A stretch of DNA of 64,000 bases from Lewinella sp. IMCC34191 (GTDB lineage: Bacteria > Bacteroidota > Bacteroidia > Chitinophagales > Saprospiraceae). Shown piece after piece: positions 7,537 to 16,782 of this stretch (position 1 is its first letter; each line of letters opens with the position of its first letter). The translations under genes and the position numbers were made by a program. The stretch is from assembly GCF_003390935.1 (NCBI RefSeq), contig NZ_QNQZ01000002.1, positions 496,001-560,000 on the forward strand, in the 5' to 3' direction. The notes under the pieces were generated by a model. It had not been told where the DNA came from and searched no databases. It saw nothing but the letters and a program-made list of their open reading frames with translations.

Positions 7537-9104
7537 ATGCGTTACACCCTGCTGTTCTTTTCCCTGTTCTTCACCGCTGTAATGGCGGCCCAGGAAATGC
7601 CCCCTCCGAGCCAGATCCCGAAGCAGCGCGTACCATCCGCGAGCGGGGCTACGTGACCTATCGCGACTTCGGAGCCCCCACCGACGGCATGACCGACGCC
7701 AGCGCAGCCATCGCGGCCGCCCACGCCTACGCCAATGACCACGGCATACCGGTGCGCGCTGATGGAGGAATCTACTACATCGGCGATGCGGATCGCACCG
7801 CGCTAATCCTCACGCCGACCAACTTCGGGACAGCCACCTTCATCATCGACGATACGGCAGTGGAGAACATCGGCGCCCCGGTCTTCACGGTCGGCTCCCG
7901 GAAGGAAACCTTCGTGCCGGAGGGGATCACCACCCTGCGCCGCGGCCAGGAACGCCTGCCCATTACGCTCCCCGCCGTCAGTCTGGTTACGGTGACGAAC
8001 GATTCCGTGCGCCACTACATCCGCTACGGGGCGAACCAGGACCAGGGGGCACCACAGACCGACATCTTCGTAGTAAACGCCGACGGGACTGTCGACCCGC
8101 AAACGCCCATTATCTGGGACTTCGACCGCGTCACCGCGATTAGTGCCCGCCCCATCGAGAACGATACCTTGCGCATCACCGGCGGCCGTTTTATCACCGT
8201 AGCCAATCAGGCCGAATCGAAGTACACCTACTACGCCCGCAACATCGTGATCGAGCGGTCGCAGGTGATCGTCGACGGACTGCAGCACCGCATCATCGGG
8301 GAGGGTAAGCACGGGGCGCCCTACGGGGGCTTCATCAACGTCCGGGAATGCGCCTACGTAACGGTGCGCGACTGCGTATTGACCGGCCATAAAACCTACT
8401 CCACCATCGGCCGGGCCGGTACCGAGGTGAGCATGGGCAGCTACGATATTTTGGCCAACCGGGCCCTCAACGTTTCCTTCGTGAACTGCACCCAAACCAA
8501 CGACATCCACGACCGCACCTACTGGGGCATCATGGGCTCCAACTACTGCAAGAACCTGGTGTACGACAGCTGCGTGCTCTCCCGATTCGATGCCCATAAG
8601 GGGGTGGCCAACGCGACCATCCGCAACTCGACCCTGGGCCATATGGGCATCAACGCCATCGGCAGTGGCACCCTGACCGTAGAGAACACCTCGGTGCGGG
8701 GCGGCCGCTTCGTTAACCTCCGGTCCGACTACGGCAGTAGCTGGCGGGGCCCAATGCTGCTGCGCGACTGCACCTACGTACCCACGAACGCCGGCGCGGC
8801 GGTGATCAACGGCTATTACTCGGGGCGGCACGACTTTGGCTACGTATCCTATATGCCGAATACCATTACCATCGCCGGGCTCCACATCGACGATTCCGGA
8901 CTACCGGACGACAACCCCGGGCCAGCCCTTTTCGCCGACTTCAACCGGGAGCGAACGGACAGCACCTACGTCGAACGCTATCCCTACCAACTTCCCGAGC
9001 GGGTCATCCTGAAGGAAGTCACCACCGCGAGCGGAAAGGCCCTGCGGGTGAGTGACAATCCGGTGATGTTTCGTGGGGTGGAGGTGGTGCGGGGTGGAGA
9101 GTAG
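7537..9104 (+). CDS. Secreted pectin-lyase-fold protein, frameshift after signal peptide
   Basis: A right-handed parallel beta-helix protein. The main frame runs from about 7599 to 9104 with the typical opening YRDFGAPTDGMTDASAAI and then many beta-helix coils (VTVRDCVLTG, VSFVNCTQTND, NLVYDSCVLSR, ATIRNSTLGHMG). An in-frame start there would be GTG 7653, without a signal peptide. ATG 7537 in another frame encodes a good signal peptide ending MAAQ. Adding one C to the five-C run at 7600-7604 joins the two. It is therefore either a broken gene or a sequencing error. Likely a pectate-lyase-like or other polysaccharide-acting protein outside the cell; no catalytic residues can be named. Confidence 0.75.
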
Positions 9105-9313
9105 AGGAAAGCTGCGCGTTTCGAACTACTGTTGGTGAACGCGGGTCTGGTGGCAATTGGTATTAATTCGACCGATTCTGCACTATGCTTTACTATGGAG
9201 ACCCTACCGGAGCGGAGGAGTCCTGCAGGGACCGTTATCTTAATCCCCGTTACAAAGTGGTTTAGCTGGCGCTGCTGCTTCGCGGTGGACGTTTATCGCT
9301 TGCTCCCGGCGTT

Positions 9314-9353
9314 AGCAAGCCTCGCCGACACTTCGGTGTCGCCTACGTTTGCT
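9314..9353. other. Long hairpin with TTCG loop in gene-free region
   Basis: The 360 bases 9105-9464 hold no convincing gene. Within them two 18-base arms (9314-9331 and 9336-9353, four mismatches) surround a TTCG loop, with the six pairs next to the loop perfect (CGACAC/GTGTCG). No T-run follows, so it is a structured RNA or DNA element rather than a clear terminator. Confidence 0.5.
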
Positions 9354-9464
9354 GCCTTGATCTGAACGAAGATAGCAGCGACCTAAATCTTCAAACCACT
9401 TCGTGCCGGGTATAGTCCGGAATAACCGGCTGTAAAGGGAACCAGGTAGTCGGTAGCGTTCCTA

Positions 9465-9581
9465 ATGGAGTGCTTGGATGACGGCTGGACCGAAGCCGAG
9501 ATTATGGAAAGCCACCCCAGGGTAACAAAGGACACGCGTCAGGCTCCTTGTGCTTACATATACGAGTTTTTAAAAGATTAA
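9465..9581 (+). pseudogene. DUF433-type antitoxin remnant
   Basis: A 38-codon frame whose sequence (LDDGWTEAEIMESHP followed by RVTKDTRQA) matches the C-terminal helix-turn-helix-like part of DUF433 antitoxins (pattern L..G.s..EI...yP.lT.eDi). Full proteins are about 75 residues, so the N-terminal half is missing, and no partner toxin gene is next to it. Two 7-bp repeat units (9445-9458) precede it. Probably a leftover of a toxin-antitoxin module. Confidence 0.5.
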
Positions 9582-9702
9582 ATGGTGTATTCCAATGATC
9601 GGAAAGTCGCATAAATCGTATTGTTCCTAGTGCCCCCATCTCCGCATGCACAGCCTACTTCCTTGCACGAAAAGCAATACCTGGCACCACCTCCTTTCGA
9701 GC

Positions 9703-9710
9703 TACCTTTA
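9703..9710 (+). promoter_or_regulatory. -7 box ending 4 bases before start codon
   Basis: TACCTTTA matches TAnnTTTG except the last base and ends 4 bases before ATG 9715, which would make the methyltransferase mRNA leaderless. Confidence 0.4.
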
Positions 9711-9714
9711 ATAC

Positions 9715-10446
9715 ATGACGGAGCAACAACGGTCCCTGCGCCGGCGCATCCTGCTGGCCTACGAGACCATGGCCGGGGAATACCACGCCCGCATCGACGA
9801 CAAACCCCACAACGCCTTTTACGACCGGCCGAATACGCTCCGGCTGCTTCCGGATGTAAAGGGTAAAGACGTACTCGACGCCGCCTGCGGACCGGGGAAG
9901 TACGCCGAGATCCTCCACGAGCGCGGTGCCACGGTGACGGGTTTCGATCTGAGTCCGAAAATGGTGGAGTTCGCACGGCAGCGAAATGGCGCCAAGGGCA
10001 CCTTCTACATACAGGACCTGGCGGAGCCCTTTCAGCACTGCGGTGATGCGGCTTACGACCTGGTACTCTGCGCCCTCGCCCTGCACTACGTACCGGAGTG
10101 GGGGCCGACGATCCGGGAGTTTCACCGGGTCCTCAAACCGGAAGGCACGTTGGTAATGTCCATCGAGCACCCCTTTTACGAGTACACCTACTTCAAATCG
10201 GAGCGCTACTTCGACGTGGAAGCGGTGCGCGCGACCTGGTCCGGCTTCGGCGAGCCCGTCGAGGTGGACAGCTACCGGCGGCCACTGCAGGATTGTCTGC
10301 AGCCCCTGCTCCACAACGGCTTTTACCTGGACGAACTGCTGGAACCCCGCCCGGTGCCCGAATTCGAGGAGCGGGATCCGAAGCACTTCCGGGAATTGAA
10401 TGCCTTTCCCGCTTTTATGTGTCTGCGGGCGGTGAAGCGGGGGTAG
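9715..10446 (+). CDS. Class I SAM-dependent methyltransferase
   Basis: A 243-residue cytoplasmic enzyme of the UbiE/Methyltransf_11 type. SAM-binding motif I is VLDAACGPG (53-61), motif II is TGFDLSPKMVEFAR, and motif IV/V is DLVLCALALHYVP, followed by LKPEGTLVMSIEHP. The C-terminal region carries extra aromatic segments often seen in small-molecule methyltransferases. The substrate cannot be assigned. A possible leaderless promoter box ends 4 bases before the ATG. Nearby downstream genes are small stand-alone accessory proteins. Confidence 0.88.
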   Translation: MTEQQRSLRRRILLAYETMAGEYHARIDDKPHNAFYDRPNTLRLLPDVKGKDVLDAACGPGKYAEILHERGATVTGFDLSPKMVEFARQRNGAKGTFYIQDLAEPFQHCGDAAYDLVLCALALHYVPEWGPTIREFHRVLKPEGTLVMSIEHPFYEYTYFKSERYFDVEAVRATWSGFGEPVEVDSYRRPLQDCLQPLLHNGFYLDELLEPRPVPEFEERDPKHFRELNAFPAFMCLRAVKRG

Positions 10447-10607
10447 GGAAGGGTGCGTGCCCCCCTCCCGGTTCCCGACTTGTAGTCAGGCTATTGGCGG
10501 GTTAGGAGATGACTATGCTCGTGCGAATTCGTCCCCGGATTTCTTGTCCTATGACAATCGACGGCTTTTTCCTTCCCGCTACCTTTAAGGCTTATTCCTC
10601 CAAAGGT

Positions 10608-11063
10608 ATGACCACCATTTTCGACGCCGCCACCCGCGAAGCCTTAATCAGCCGGATACAAGCTCTTGATCCCTTGGCAACACCTTTATGGGGTAAAATG
10701 AAGGTGTTTCACATGACCGTTCACTGTCTCATCTGGAACCGCTGGATACTGGGCGTAGACAACCCCATCTCCTATCGCCACGATCTGTTGGGCAAAATTT
10801 TCGGACGCCGGGCGCTCCGCTACTTCACCCGGGACGACCGGCCCATCGGGAAAAACATCCCCACCGGAAAGGCATTTCTCGTTAAGGAAATTCATGGTGA
10901 GCTGGCAATAAAGAAGCAACAGCTGGTAGAAACGATCAGCGGTTTCACCCATTTCAACAATCCAGCTGACCTCCACGACTTCTTTGGCAAAATGACCAAG
11001 AAGCAGATCGGCATCTTCGCCTATAAACACATGGATCATCACCTTCGGCAATTCGGGGTTTAA
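10608..11063 (+). CDS. DUF1569 / DinB-like protein
   Basis: A 151-residue four-helix protein of the DUF1569 group in the DinB/YfiT-like superfamily. Residues 9-45 form the first helix with MKVFHMTVHCLIWN, where His is a usual metal ligand. The end of the protein has AYKHMDHHLRQFG, the typical last metal-binding His pair. ATG 10608 is chosen because family members begin with such a segment, and the 33 upstream in-frame residues look like translated leader. A box TACCTTTA at about 10580-10587 could be its promoter. Likely a metal-dependent cytoplasmic protein of unknown reaction, followed after 18 bases by the SnoaL-like gene. Confidence 0.75.
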   Translation: MTTIFDAATREALISRIQALDPLATPLWGKMKVFHMTVHCLIWNRWILGVDNPISYRHDLLGKIFGRRALRYFTRDDRPIGKNIPTGKAFLVKEIHGELAIKKQQLVETISGFTHFNNPADLHDFFGKMTKKQIGIFAYKHMDHHLRQFGV

Positions 11064-11081
11064 TCCAAGACTGCAACCCCC

Positions 11082-11459
11082 ATGGATAAACGAGCCATCG
11101 CCGAAGCCTTTTCCACCGGTAACTTCGAGCCGTGCCTGCCGTACGTAACGCAGGAAACCATCTGGAACACGCCGGGCGAACAGTACCTCACGGGGAAGGG
11201 GGAAATCGAAGCCTTCTGCCGTACGATCGCGGCCTACTTCGCCAGCGTGACCACTGACTTCCGGCAACTCGGGGTGATCGAAGACGACAGCGGAGTAGCC
11301 ATCAACGGGACCGCCGAATTCATCCGCGACGGACAGCTGGTGTCCCGCGCGTCTTCCTGCGATGTCTACCGCTTCGACGAGTCCAACCGAATCATCTCCA
11401 TCCATTCTTACTGCATTACGGAACGCGAGACACCGATGTCTAAAAAACAGCCCGCATGA
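11082..11459 (+). CDS. SnoaL-like NTF2-fold protein
   Basis: A 125-residue cytoplasmic NTF2-like protein. It starts with an RAIAEAFSTGNFEPCLPYV helix, followed by the family pattern of a short pocket strand (TIWNTPGEQYLTGKGEIEAF) and a C-terminal sheet ending CDVYRFDESNRIISIHSYC. Such proteins are often isomerases or ligand-binding proteins of uncharacterised role. Its ATGA stop/start junction at 11456-11459 overlaps the next gene, showing translational coupling in a small operon with the DUF1569 and VOC genes. Confidence 0.78.
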   Translation: MDKRAIAEAFSTGNFEPCLPYVTQETIWNTPGEQYLTGKGEIEAFCRTIAAYFASVTTDFRQLGVIEDDSGVAINGTAEFIRDGQLVSRASSCDVYRFDESNRIISIHSYCITERETPMSKKQPA

Positions 11460-11881
11460 CCCGGCCCATCCATCCCTGCCTCTGGTTCGACGGGACCGCC
11501 AGTGAAGCCGCCCGTTATTACTGCTCCATCTTCCCCGACGCGCGCATCCTCTCGGAAAACCCGATGGTGGTGAACTTCGAATTGAATGGCCGGACCTTCA
11601 TGGGTCTCAATGGTGGCCCGCAGTTCTCCTTCACTGAGGCCATCTCCTTCGTGATCACCTGCGCCACCCAGGACGAGATCGACTACTACTGGAGCCACCT
11701 CACCGCCAACGGCGGTCGGGAAGGGAACTGCGGTTGGCTCCAGGATAAATACGGCCTGTCATGGCAGATCGTGCCCGCGGTGCTGCCGGAACTGCTTGGC
11801 GATCCCGAGCGGGGGCCGCGCGTCATGGAGGCTTTCCGCAAGATGAAGAAGTTTGACATTGAAGCGCTGAAGAATGCTTGA
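11456..11881 (+). CDS. VOC-superfamily (PhnB-like) protein
   Basis: A 141-residue protein of the PhnB / 3-demethylubiquinone methyltransferase-like VOC group. The opening PCLWFDGTASEAARYYCSIFPDARI, the LNGRTFMGLNGGP strand and the signature DKYGLSWQIVP are all recognisable. These proteins pair beta-alpha-beta-beta-beta units around a metal or small ligand, and many have no known substrate. The start overlaps the previous stop by 4 bases. The 237 bases after it (11882-12118) show no gene or clear element. Confidence 0.88.
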   Translation: MTRPIHPCLWFDGTASEAARYYCSIFPDARILSENPMVVNFELNGRTFMGLNGGPQFSFTEAISFVITCATQDEIDYYWSHLTANGGREGNCGWLQDKYGLSWQIVPAVLPELLGDPERGPRVMEAFRKMKKFDIEALKNA

Positions 11882-12118
11882 CGGGGTGGGTTGCGTGCTG
11901 GCAATACGATGGTTCTCTGCCGGATCGGGCATGGGGCTCTCCACTAAACTTAGCCTCGCGGAGCGCCTCGACCCTGGTTCGTATTTTCCGAGTACGCTCA
12001 TAGCTCACCGGTAGCACACGAGCACCTTCCATGGTATCTCGGCGCGACCTGTCTCGACCCTGTGCCTGAGTGCCCGTAGCTTACAACCTAAAGCAAGGCT
12101 TCCTCGTCTACTTCGTGG

Positions 12119-13264
12119 ATGAGATATGCTTTATTATTATTCCTGGTGACGCTTACGCACGGTCTCTGCGCACAAGACGATGACTGCTCCTGCCAAGCCG
12201 CATTGGAGGATACCTGGTCGGAGCTGCGTGAGCTGCCGGCCTTCCGCGACCGGTGCCGCGACGACAGCTGCGCCGATCGCTTCGCCCAACTCACTGCCCG
12301 GACGAGTCCCGAGATGTCCCGACTGGCGTGCTACCGCCTGTTGACGGAATTGGTAGCTACCCTCCTCGACGGCCACACCGCCATCTACGGCAGCGCTGCG
12401 GATACGTTGGGCGACGGAGCGCAGGAAACGGGAGCCGCCCCGAACAACGATCTTAGTACGGGCGAACGCTATTACGCCGGGCCGTACGTTCTTTCCTTGG
12501 AGCCGGCCGCCGGAACCGAAGGGATGGTGCTGCGCGTGGTCGATTCCCCCAAGCGCCGATGGCAAGCCGGAGATACCCTGGCCTACCTGGATCCGCTCGG
12601 CAACTTTCGCTATCGGTATACGGGCTATCTCCCGGGCGACGGCCGGCTGGTCACCTTCCAGGAGCAGGTGCGGAACGGCCAATTCCACCAACTGGGCCTG
12701 CGGCGCGATACGACCGAAACGATTTTCGCGCGCTATTCAGGAGAAGCTACTTACGCCTACCAGCGTGTGGCAACCCGTGTCGATTACCTCCGCCTGGGCA
12801 GCTTCAGTGGCTTCCAACCGGTGCTTGGCGAGGCGGAAGCCTTCTACGCCACGCTTTCCGATAGCCTGACCGGCGATCAACTGATCGTAGATCTCCGCGA
12901 CAACACCGGCGGGGGCGTGCGCAACTCCAACATCGTCTACAAGATCTTACGACGGCACCGGCGGCATTACGACCGCATTTACGTACTGATCAACCATGGT
13001 ACCACGAGCAACGCCGAGCAATTCGCGCTGCGACTGAAGCGGTGGTCGCGGGTCGTCACCGCCGGGGAAGCCACCAAAGGGGTGCTGGCGTACGAGCTGC
13101 AAGGCGAATCGGTGTCCGTCGGCTGCGACCGCTACCTACTCCGGATGGCCACCAAACGCCACCGACGGTACCTCCCCTACGAGGGCAAGGGCGTACCCGC
13201 CGAAATTGAGCTGCTACATGACCGCGACTGGGTCGAGCAGCTCCGGGAGTGGATTACGGATTAA
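12119..13264 (+). CDS. Secreted S41-family serine peptidase
   Basis: A 381-residue protein with a signal peptide (ending GLCAQ), a Cys-rich N-terminal helical part (about 20-80), and a C-terminal S41 domain. The conserved block IVDLRDNTGGG (about 256-266) is followed by INHGTTSNAEQFA, where Ser297 aligns with the S41 nucleophile. No PDZ domain is obvious, as in some tricorn-like or retinol-binding-like S41 members. Probably acts in the periplasm on peptides. It is followed closely by the sulfatase gene, and their ends suggest co-directional but independent transcription. Confidence 0.82.
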   Translation: MRYALLLFLVTLTHGLCAQDDDCSCQAALEDTWSELRELPAFRDRCRDDSCADRFAQLTARTSPEMSRLACYRLLTELVATLLDGHTAIYGSAADTLGDGAQETGAAPNNDLSTGERYYAGPYVLSLEPAAGTEGMVLRVVDSPKRRWQAGDTLAYLDPLGNFRYRYTGYLPGDGRLVTFQEQVRNGQFHQLGLRRDTTETIFARYSGEATYAYQRVATRVDYLRLGSFSGFQPVLGEAEAFYATLSDSLTGDQLIVDLRDNTGGGVRNSNIVYKILRRHRRHYDRIYVLINHGTTSNAEQFALRLKRWSRVVTAGEATKGVLAYELQGESVSVGCDRYLLRMATKRHRRYLPYEGKGVPAEIELLHDRDWVEQLREWITD

Positions 13265-13284
13265 ATAGTCATTGCGGCGTGTTC

Positions 13285-13292
13285 TACCTTCG
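13285..13292 (+). promoter_or_regulatory. -7 box ending 4 bases before start codon
   Basis: TACCTTCG matches TAnnTTTG with one change and ends 4 bases before ATG 13297 of the sulfatase gene, implying a leaderless mRNA and supporting that start over the in-frame ATG at 13249. Confidence 0.45.
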
Positions 13293-13296
13293 ACCT

Positions 13297-14853
13297 ATGA
13301 GACACCGCTGTACCCTACTCGCGTTTGCTGCCCTCGTGGCCTGCGCACCCGCCCCGCAAAACGAATCCTCCGCCCCGGCCGACCAACGCCCCAACATCGT
13401 CTTCATTCTCGCCGACGATATGGGCTACTCCGACATTGGCTGCTACGGCGGGGAGATCGCTACCCCCAACCTCGACCGGTTGGCGGCCAACGGCTCCAAG
13501 TTCCGCCATTTCTACAATGCGGCGCGCTGCTGTCCGACGCGGGCGGCGCTGCTGACCGGGCAGTATCCCCACACGGCGGGCATGGGCAAGATGGTCAGCG
13601 GCACGAATAGTGCGCCCGATCCGGGCCCGTACCAGGGCTATCTCCGCGAGGACATTCCCACCATCGCCGAACGGCTGGGGGCCGCGGGGTACCGCACGTA
13701 TATGTCCGGCAAGTGGCACGTGGGCGAAGGTCCCGAACACTGGCCGCTGCACTATGGCTTCGACCGCTACTTCGGCCTCATCAGTGGTGCCAGCAGCTAC
13801 TACGACCTGCGAACCGACCAGAACCGCGAGCGACAAATGGTGCTGGATTCCGCGCGCTGGTACCCGCCCGCCACCGGCTTCTACGCTACCGATGCCTACA
13901 CGGATTTCGCGGTAGAGGTGCTGCAGGATCACGAGGAGAATCAGGATCAAGCCCCCTTCTTCCTTTACCTGGCTTACACCGCGCCCCACTGGCCGCTGCA
14001 CGCTCCCGAAGCGACTACCCAGCTGTACGCGGGCAAGTACGCGGCTGGTTGGGATAGCCTGCGCCACGTTCGCCACGCCCGGCAGCGGGAGCTCGGCCTG
14101 ATCGACGACCGCTACGAGCTGCCCCCCCTGGAGACGAGCATTCCCGACTGGGACACCGTGGGCCCCGAGATGCAGTGGGAGCGGCGCATGGAGGTCTACG
14201 CCGCCATGGTACACCGCATGGACGAAGGCATCGGCCGCCTGATCGAGCAGCTGGAGGGCAGCGACGAGCTGGACAATACGCTCCTGGTATTTCTATCCGA
14301 CAACGGAGGCTGCGCCGAAGACGTCAGCAGTCGCGGTCTGCACCGGGATACCGCCACCATCGGTCTGCCCGGCAGTTACGTGGCCTACCTGAAACCCTGG
14401 AGCCAACTCAGCAACGTGCCCTTCCGCAAATTCAAGAAGTGGACCGAAGAGGGAGGCATCGCCACCCCGCTGATTGTACACTGGCCGGACGGGCCGCAGG
14501 CCGATAGCGACTGGGTCGACGCCTACGGCCACGTCATCGACCTCTACCCCACCGCCCTGGCCGCTGCGGGCATTTCAACCGAAGAAAGCGAGTTACCCGG
14601 GCTGAACCTGCTCACGACGTTGGAGGAAACATCCGCGGAGCAAAGCCGCCCCCTGTTCTGGGAGCACTACGGACACGCGGCCGTCCGGCGCGGGCGGTAC
14701 AAACTCGTGCGTAACTCCCCCACCGCCCCCTGGATGCTTTTCGATATGGCCGAAGACCCTACCGAGCTGCACGATATCGCGCCCAGCCTGCCGGATACGG
14801 TGCAGGAACTGTCCCGGCGTTACGAAGTATGGGCACGACAGGTAGGGGTCTGA
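13297..14853 (+). CDS. Lipoprotein S1-family sulfatase
   Basis: A 518-residue type I sulfatase. The start at 13297 gives a lipoprotein signal with the lipobox LVAC (Cys16). An upstream in-frame start would overlap the S41 gene and bury the signal. NIVFILADDMGYSD provides the metal-binding Asp pair (40-41). The maturation motif CCPTRAALLTG has Cys78 as the residue converted to formylglycine. Later KWH and LSDNGG (with the metal-binding Asp-Asn) are present, close to the S1_16-like arylsulfatase pattern. It removes sulfate esters from a glycan at the cell surface or in the periplasm. The maturing enzyme is not in this window. Confidence 0.92.
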   Translation: MRHRCTLLAFAALVACAPAPQNESSAPADQRPNIVFILADDMGYSDIGCYGGEIATPNLDRLAANGSKFRHFYNAARCCPTRAALLTGQYPHTAGMGKMVSGTNSAPDPGPYQGYLREDIPTIAERLGAAGYRTYMSGKWHVGEGPEHWPLHYGFDRYFGLISGASSYYDLRTDQNRERQMVLDSARWYPPATGFYATDAYTDFAVEVLQDHEENQDQAPFFLYLAYTAPHWPLHAPEATTQLYAGKYAAGWDSLRHVRHARQRELGLIDDRYELPPLETSIPDWDTVGPEMQWERRMEVYAAMVHRMDEGIGRLIEQLEGSDELDNTLLVFLSDNGGCAEDVSSRGLHRDTATIGLPGSYVAYLKPWSQLSNVPFRKFKKWTEEGGIATPLIVHWPDGPQADSDWVDAYGHVIDLYPTALAAAGISTEESELPGLNLLTTLEETSAEQSRPLFWEHYGHAAVRRGRYKLVRNSPTAPWMLFDMAEDPTELHDIAPSLPDTVQELSRRYEVWARQVGV

Positions 14854-14865
14854 ATCCGTCTGATC

Positions 14866-16782
14866 TTAATCCGCGATCCGCAGCTTAGCGGCCCAGTCGC
14901 CGTAGGACCTCGAAGCATCTTCCGGAAATTCGGACAGTTTCATTACCCCGGCTCCGTCGGTCCGCACCGTCACCGGGGACTGCCAACTTCCTTCCACCGG
15001 GTTATACCACTCCAGGCGGTAGGTGGCATTCGCTTGCAGGCCGTGCACCTCCGGCACTTCCGCCCCGTGCTCGAAGTAGAGCAGCGCCAGGCTAGCCGCG
15101 GAGTCGCGCAGCATGTACGCCCAGCCATCGAGACCGTCGTAGGGGGCGTCGGACGCCTTATGCGGATGGAGATCTTCCCGTACGGGCCGTAGCTCGGCGT
15201 AGGCGTCGCCCTCCGACAGCATAAATTCCCCAAGCCCGGCCATATAATTACCCGAAGCGTACCGCAGCGCCTCCCAGAAATGGGGCCGTGCACCGGCCGG
15301 CTCTCCGGTGGTGGTGATGTCGTAGGCCGCCGTACCGTGCACGTGGCCGGCCAGTCCGCCCGACAGTACCGATCCGTACATCTGTGCCCGGGCGAAGTAG
15401 TTGTCCCGCTCCGAATCCGCCGGTGGCCGCTCGCCGCCCGGCTTATTGATCTCGTGGTCCCAGCCCGTATAGTAGGGCTCGAAGTTGATTGCCGGGTACG
15501 GCGGCTCGAGGGCGAAGATGGACTCCAGCGAATCGCTCACCCGGTGGTCCCGCGGCTTGTTGCCTACGCTCTGGATCGTCAGCCAGGGAGCCGTGTCACC
15601 GCTGCCGAATTGCTCCAACGTACTGTTGTTGATCAGGGCCGTCACGGGCTGCCCGAAGGGCGGCGGCCCGTAGGTCTCGTGGTGGTAGGTCAGCGCTTCG
15701 TTGAACTGGTCGGCGGTAAGGCTGAAGTCCTCCGGTATCCAGTCCAGGTGGATGCCGCTGAAGACCACGTTGTACGCCCCGTAGCGCGCGACCAGGTACT
15801 GAAAGTAGCGCGCGAAACTCTCGTTGAAATCGAAGTACGCCGCCCACGACGGCCCGGCATCCCGCCGCACCGTCTCCAGCAGGGAGGTGAAGCCGTGCTC
15901 TGACAGAAAGGCCATCTTTTGGTCGAGACTTTGAAAATAGGCCGGATTGATCCGGTCGAAATCGGACAATTCCTTCCGCTCCGCCGACGGCTCGAACGGC
16001 AGGTTGCCCCACTCGTCGCGCATATTCTTAGCCGTGAAGCTGCCCCAGTAGCTCATATCCCCGGAGGCATCGCGGCCCAGGGAATCGGATACGGTATAGC
16101 CGAATTTCTCCCAGGCATTGCGCAGGTACACGCCGTTCGCATCCGCGTAGGTGCTCGGGTGTACGTCCGAATCCCAGTTCGGGAAGGCGGCGATCATGCT
16201 GACCGAGTTAAAGCCCTGCCGCTTGCGGTACAGCACGGCATCCTCGAAGCCGATACCGGGGCCGGGCTGGTAGCTGCTGTCCGTCACCGCCCCGCGGAAA
16301 GGCAGCCGCCACGTACTTCCCGCAAGCCAGGTGTCGCCCAGCATGAAAAAGGGCGTGCCGTCGGCAAATTGCAGCGCGTGACCGGTGGCGTCGGGGCGCA
16401 GGTAACCGCGGCGTACCGGGTTTTCAGCTAATTCCCCTGCGGTCCAGGGCTCGGCTAGGAACGTACCGCTGTGTCCGTTCAAACCCGCATCGTCCGGCTG
16501 GTTGGATGCGGTGGTATAGGTCCACTCTCCGGGTGCCGGGGCGGTCAGCCGGATACGGAAGGTCGAATCTCCGTCCCAGAAGCCGTATACCCGTTTGGAA
16601 AAATCGGGGCCCTCCAGTTCCGCCCAGCAGGTTACCTCGGCGTAGGGGTTAGCGTAGTCTTTCGCGGCGGCAAGCTCGATCTCCACCACTTCCCAGACGT
16701 GATAAGTGCCAGTGGCGTCCTGACCGATGAGCGTCGAAGCAACAAATAAAAACAGGACAAAACAGAAGAATAGATCACGCAT
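14866..16782 (-). CDS. Secreted DUF5060/DUF4038 glycosidase-like protein
   Basis: A 638-residue secreted protein (signal peptide ending TLIGQ). Residues about 25-115 are a DUF5060 beta-sandwich (YHVWEVVEIEL to YGFWDGDSTFRIRLTAP). About 125-520 form a DUF4038-type TIM barrel, opening with LQFADGTPFFMLGDTW and including VVFSGIHLDWIPED and INFEPYYTGW, where acidic residues at strand ends may be catalytic. A C-terminal beta domain follows. Relatives act on side chains of pectins or other glycans, including apiosidase-type GH140. Its start is coupled to the upstream gene through a TAATG junction (16784-16780). The exact substrate is inferred only by family. Confidence 0.8.
   Translation of the reverse strand: MRDLFFCFVLFLFVASTLIGQDATGTYHVWEVVEIELAAAKDYANPYAEVTCWAELEGPDFSKRVYGFWDGDSTFRIRLTAPAPGEWTYTTASNQPDDAGLNGHSGTFLAEPWTAGELAENPVRRGYLRPDATGHALQFADGTPFFMLGDTWLAGSTWRLPFRGAVTDSSYQPGPGIGFEDAVLYRKRQGFNSVSMIAAFPNWDSDVHPSTYADANGVYLRNAWEKFGYTVSDSLGRDASGDMSYWGSFTAKNMRDEWGNLPFEPSAERKELSDFDRINPAYFQSLDQKMAFLSEHGFTSLLETVRRDAGPSWAAYFDFNESFARYFQYLVARYGAYNVVFSGIHLDWIPEDFSLTADQFNEALTYHHETYGPPPFGQPVTALINNSTLEQFGSGDTAPWLTIQSVGNKPRDHRVSDSLESIFALEPPYPAINFEPYYTGWDHEINKPGGERPPADSERDNYFARAQMYGSVLSGGLAGHVHGTAAYDITTTGEPAGARPHFWEALRYASGNYMAGLGEFMLSEGDAYAELRPVREDLHPHKASDAPYDGLDGWAYMLRDSAASLALLYFEHGAEVPEVHGLQANATYRLEWYNPVEGSWQSPVTVRTDGAGVMKLSEFPEDASRSYGDWAAKLRIAD

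Noticed and set aside
9132-9365. 77-residue frame through the gene-poor region
   Set aside because: Its second half is only the translation of the TTCG hairpin, codon bias is poor and no family matches.
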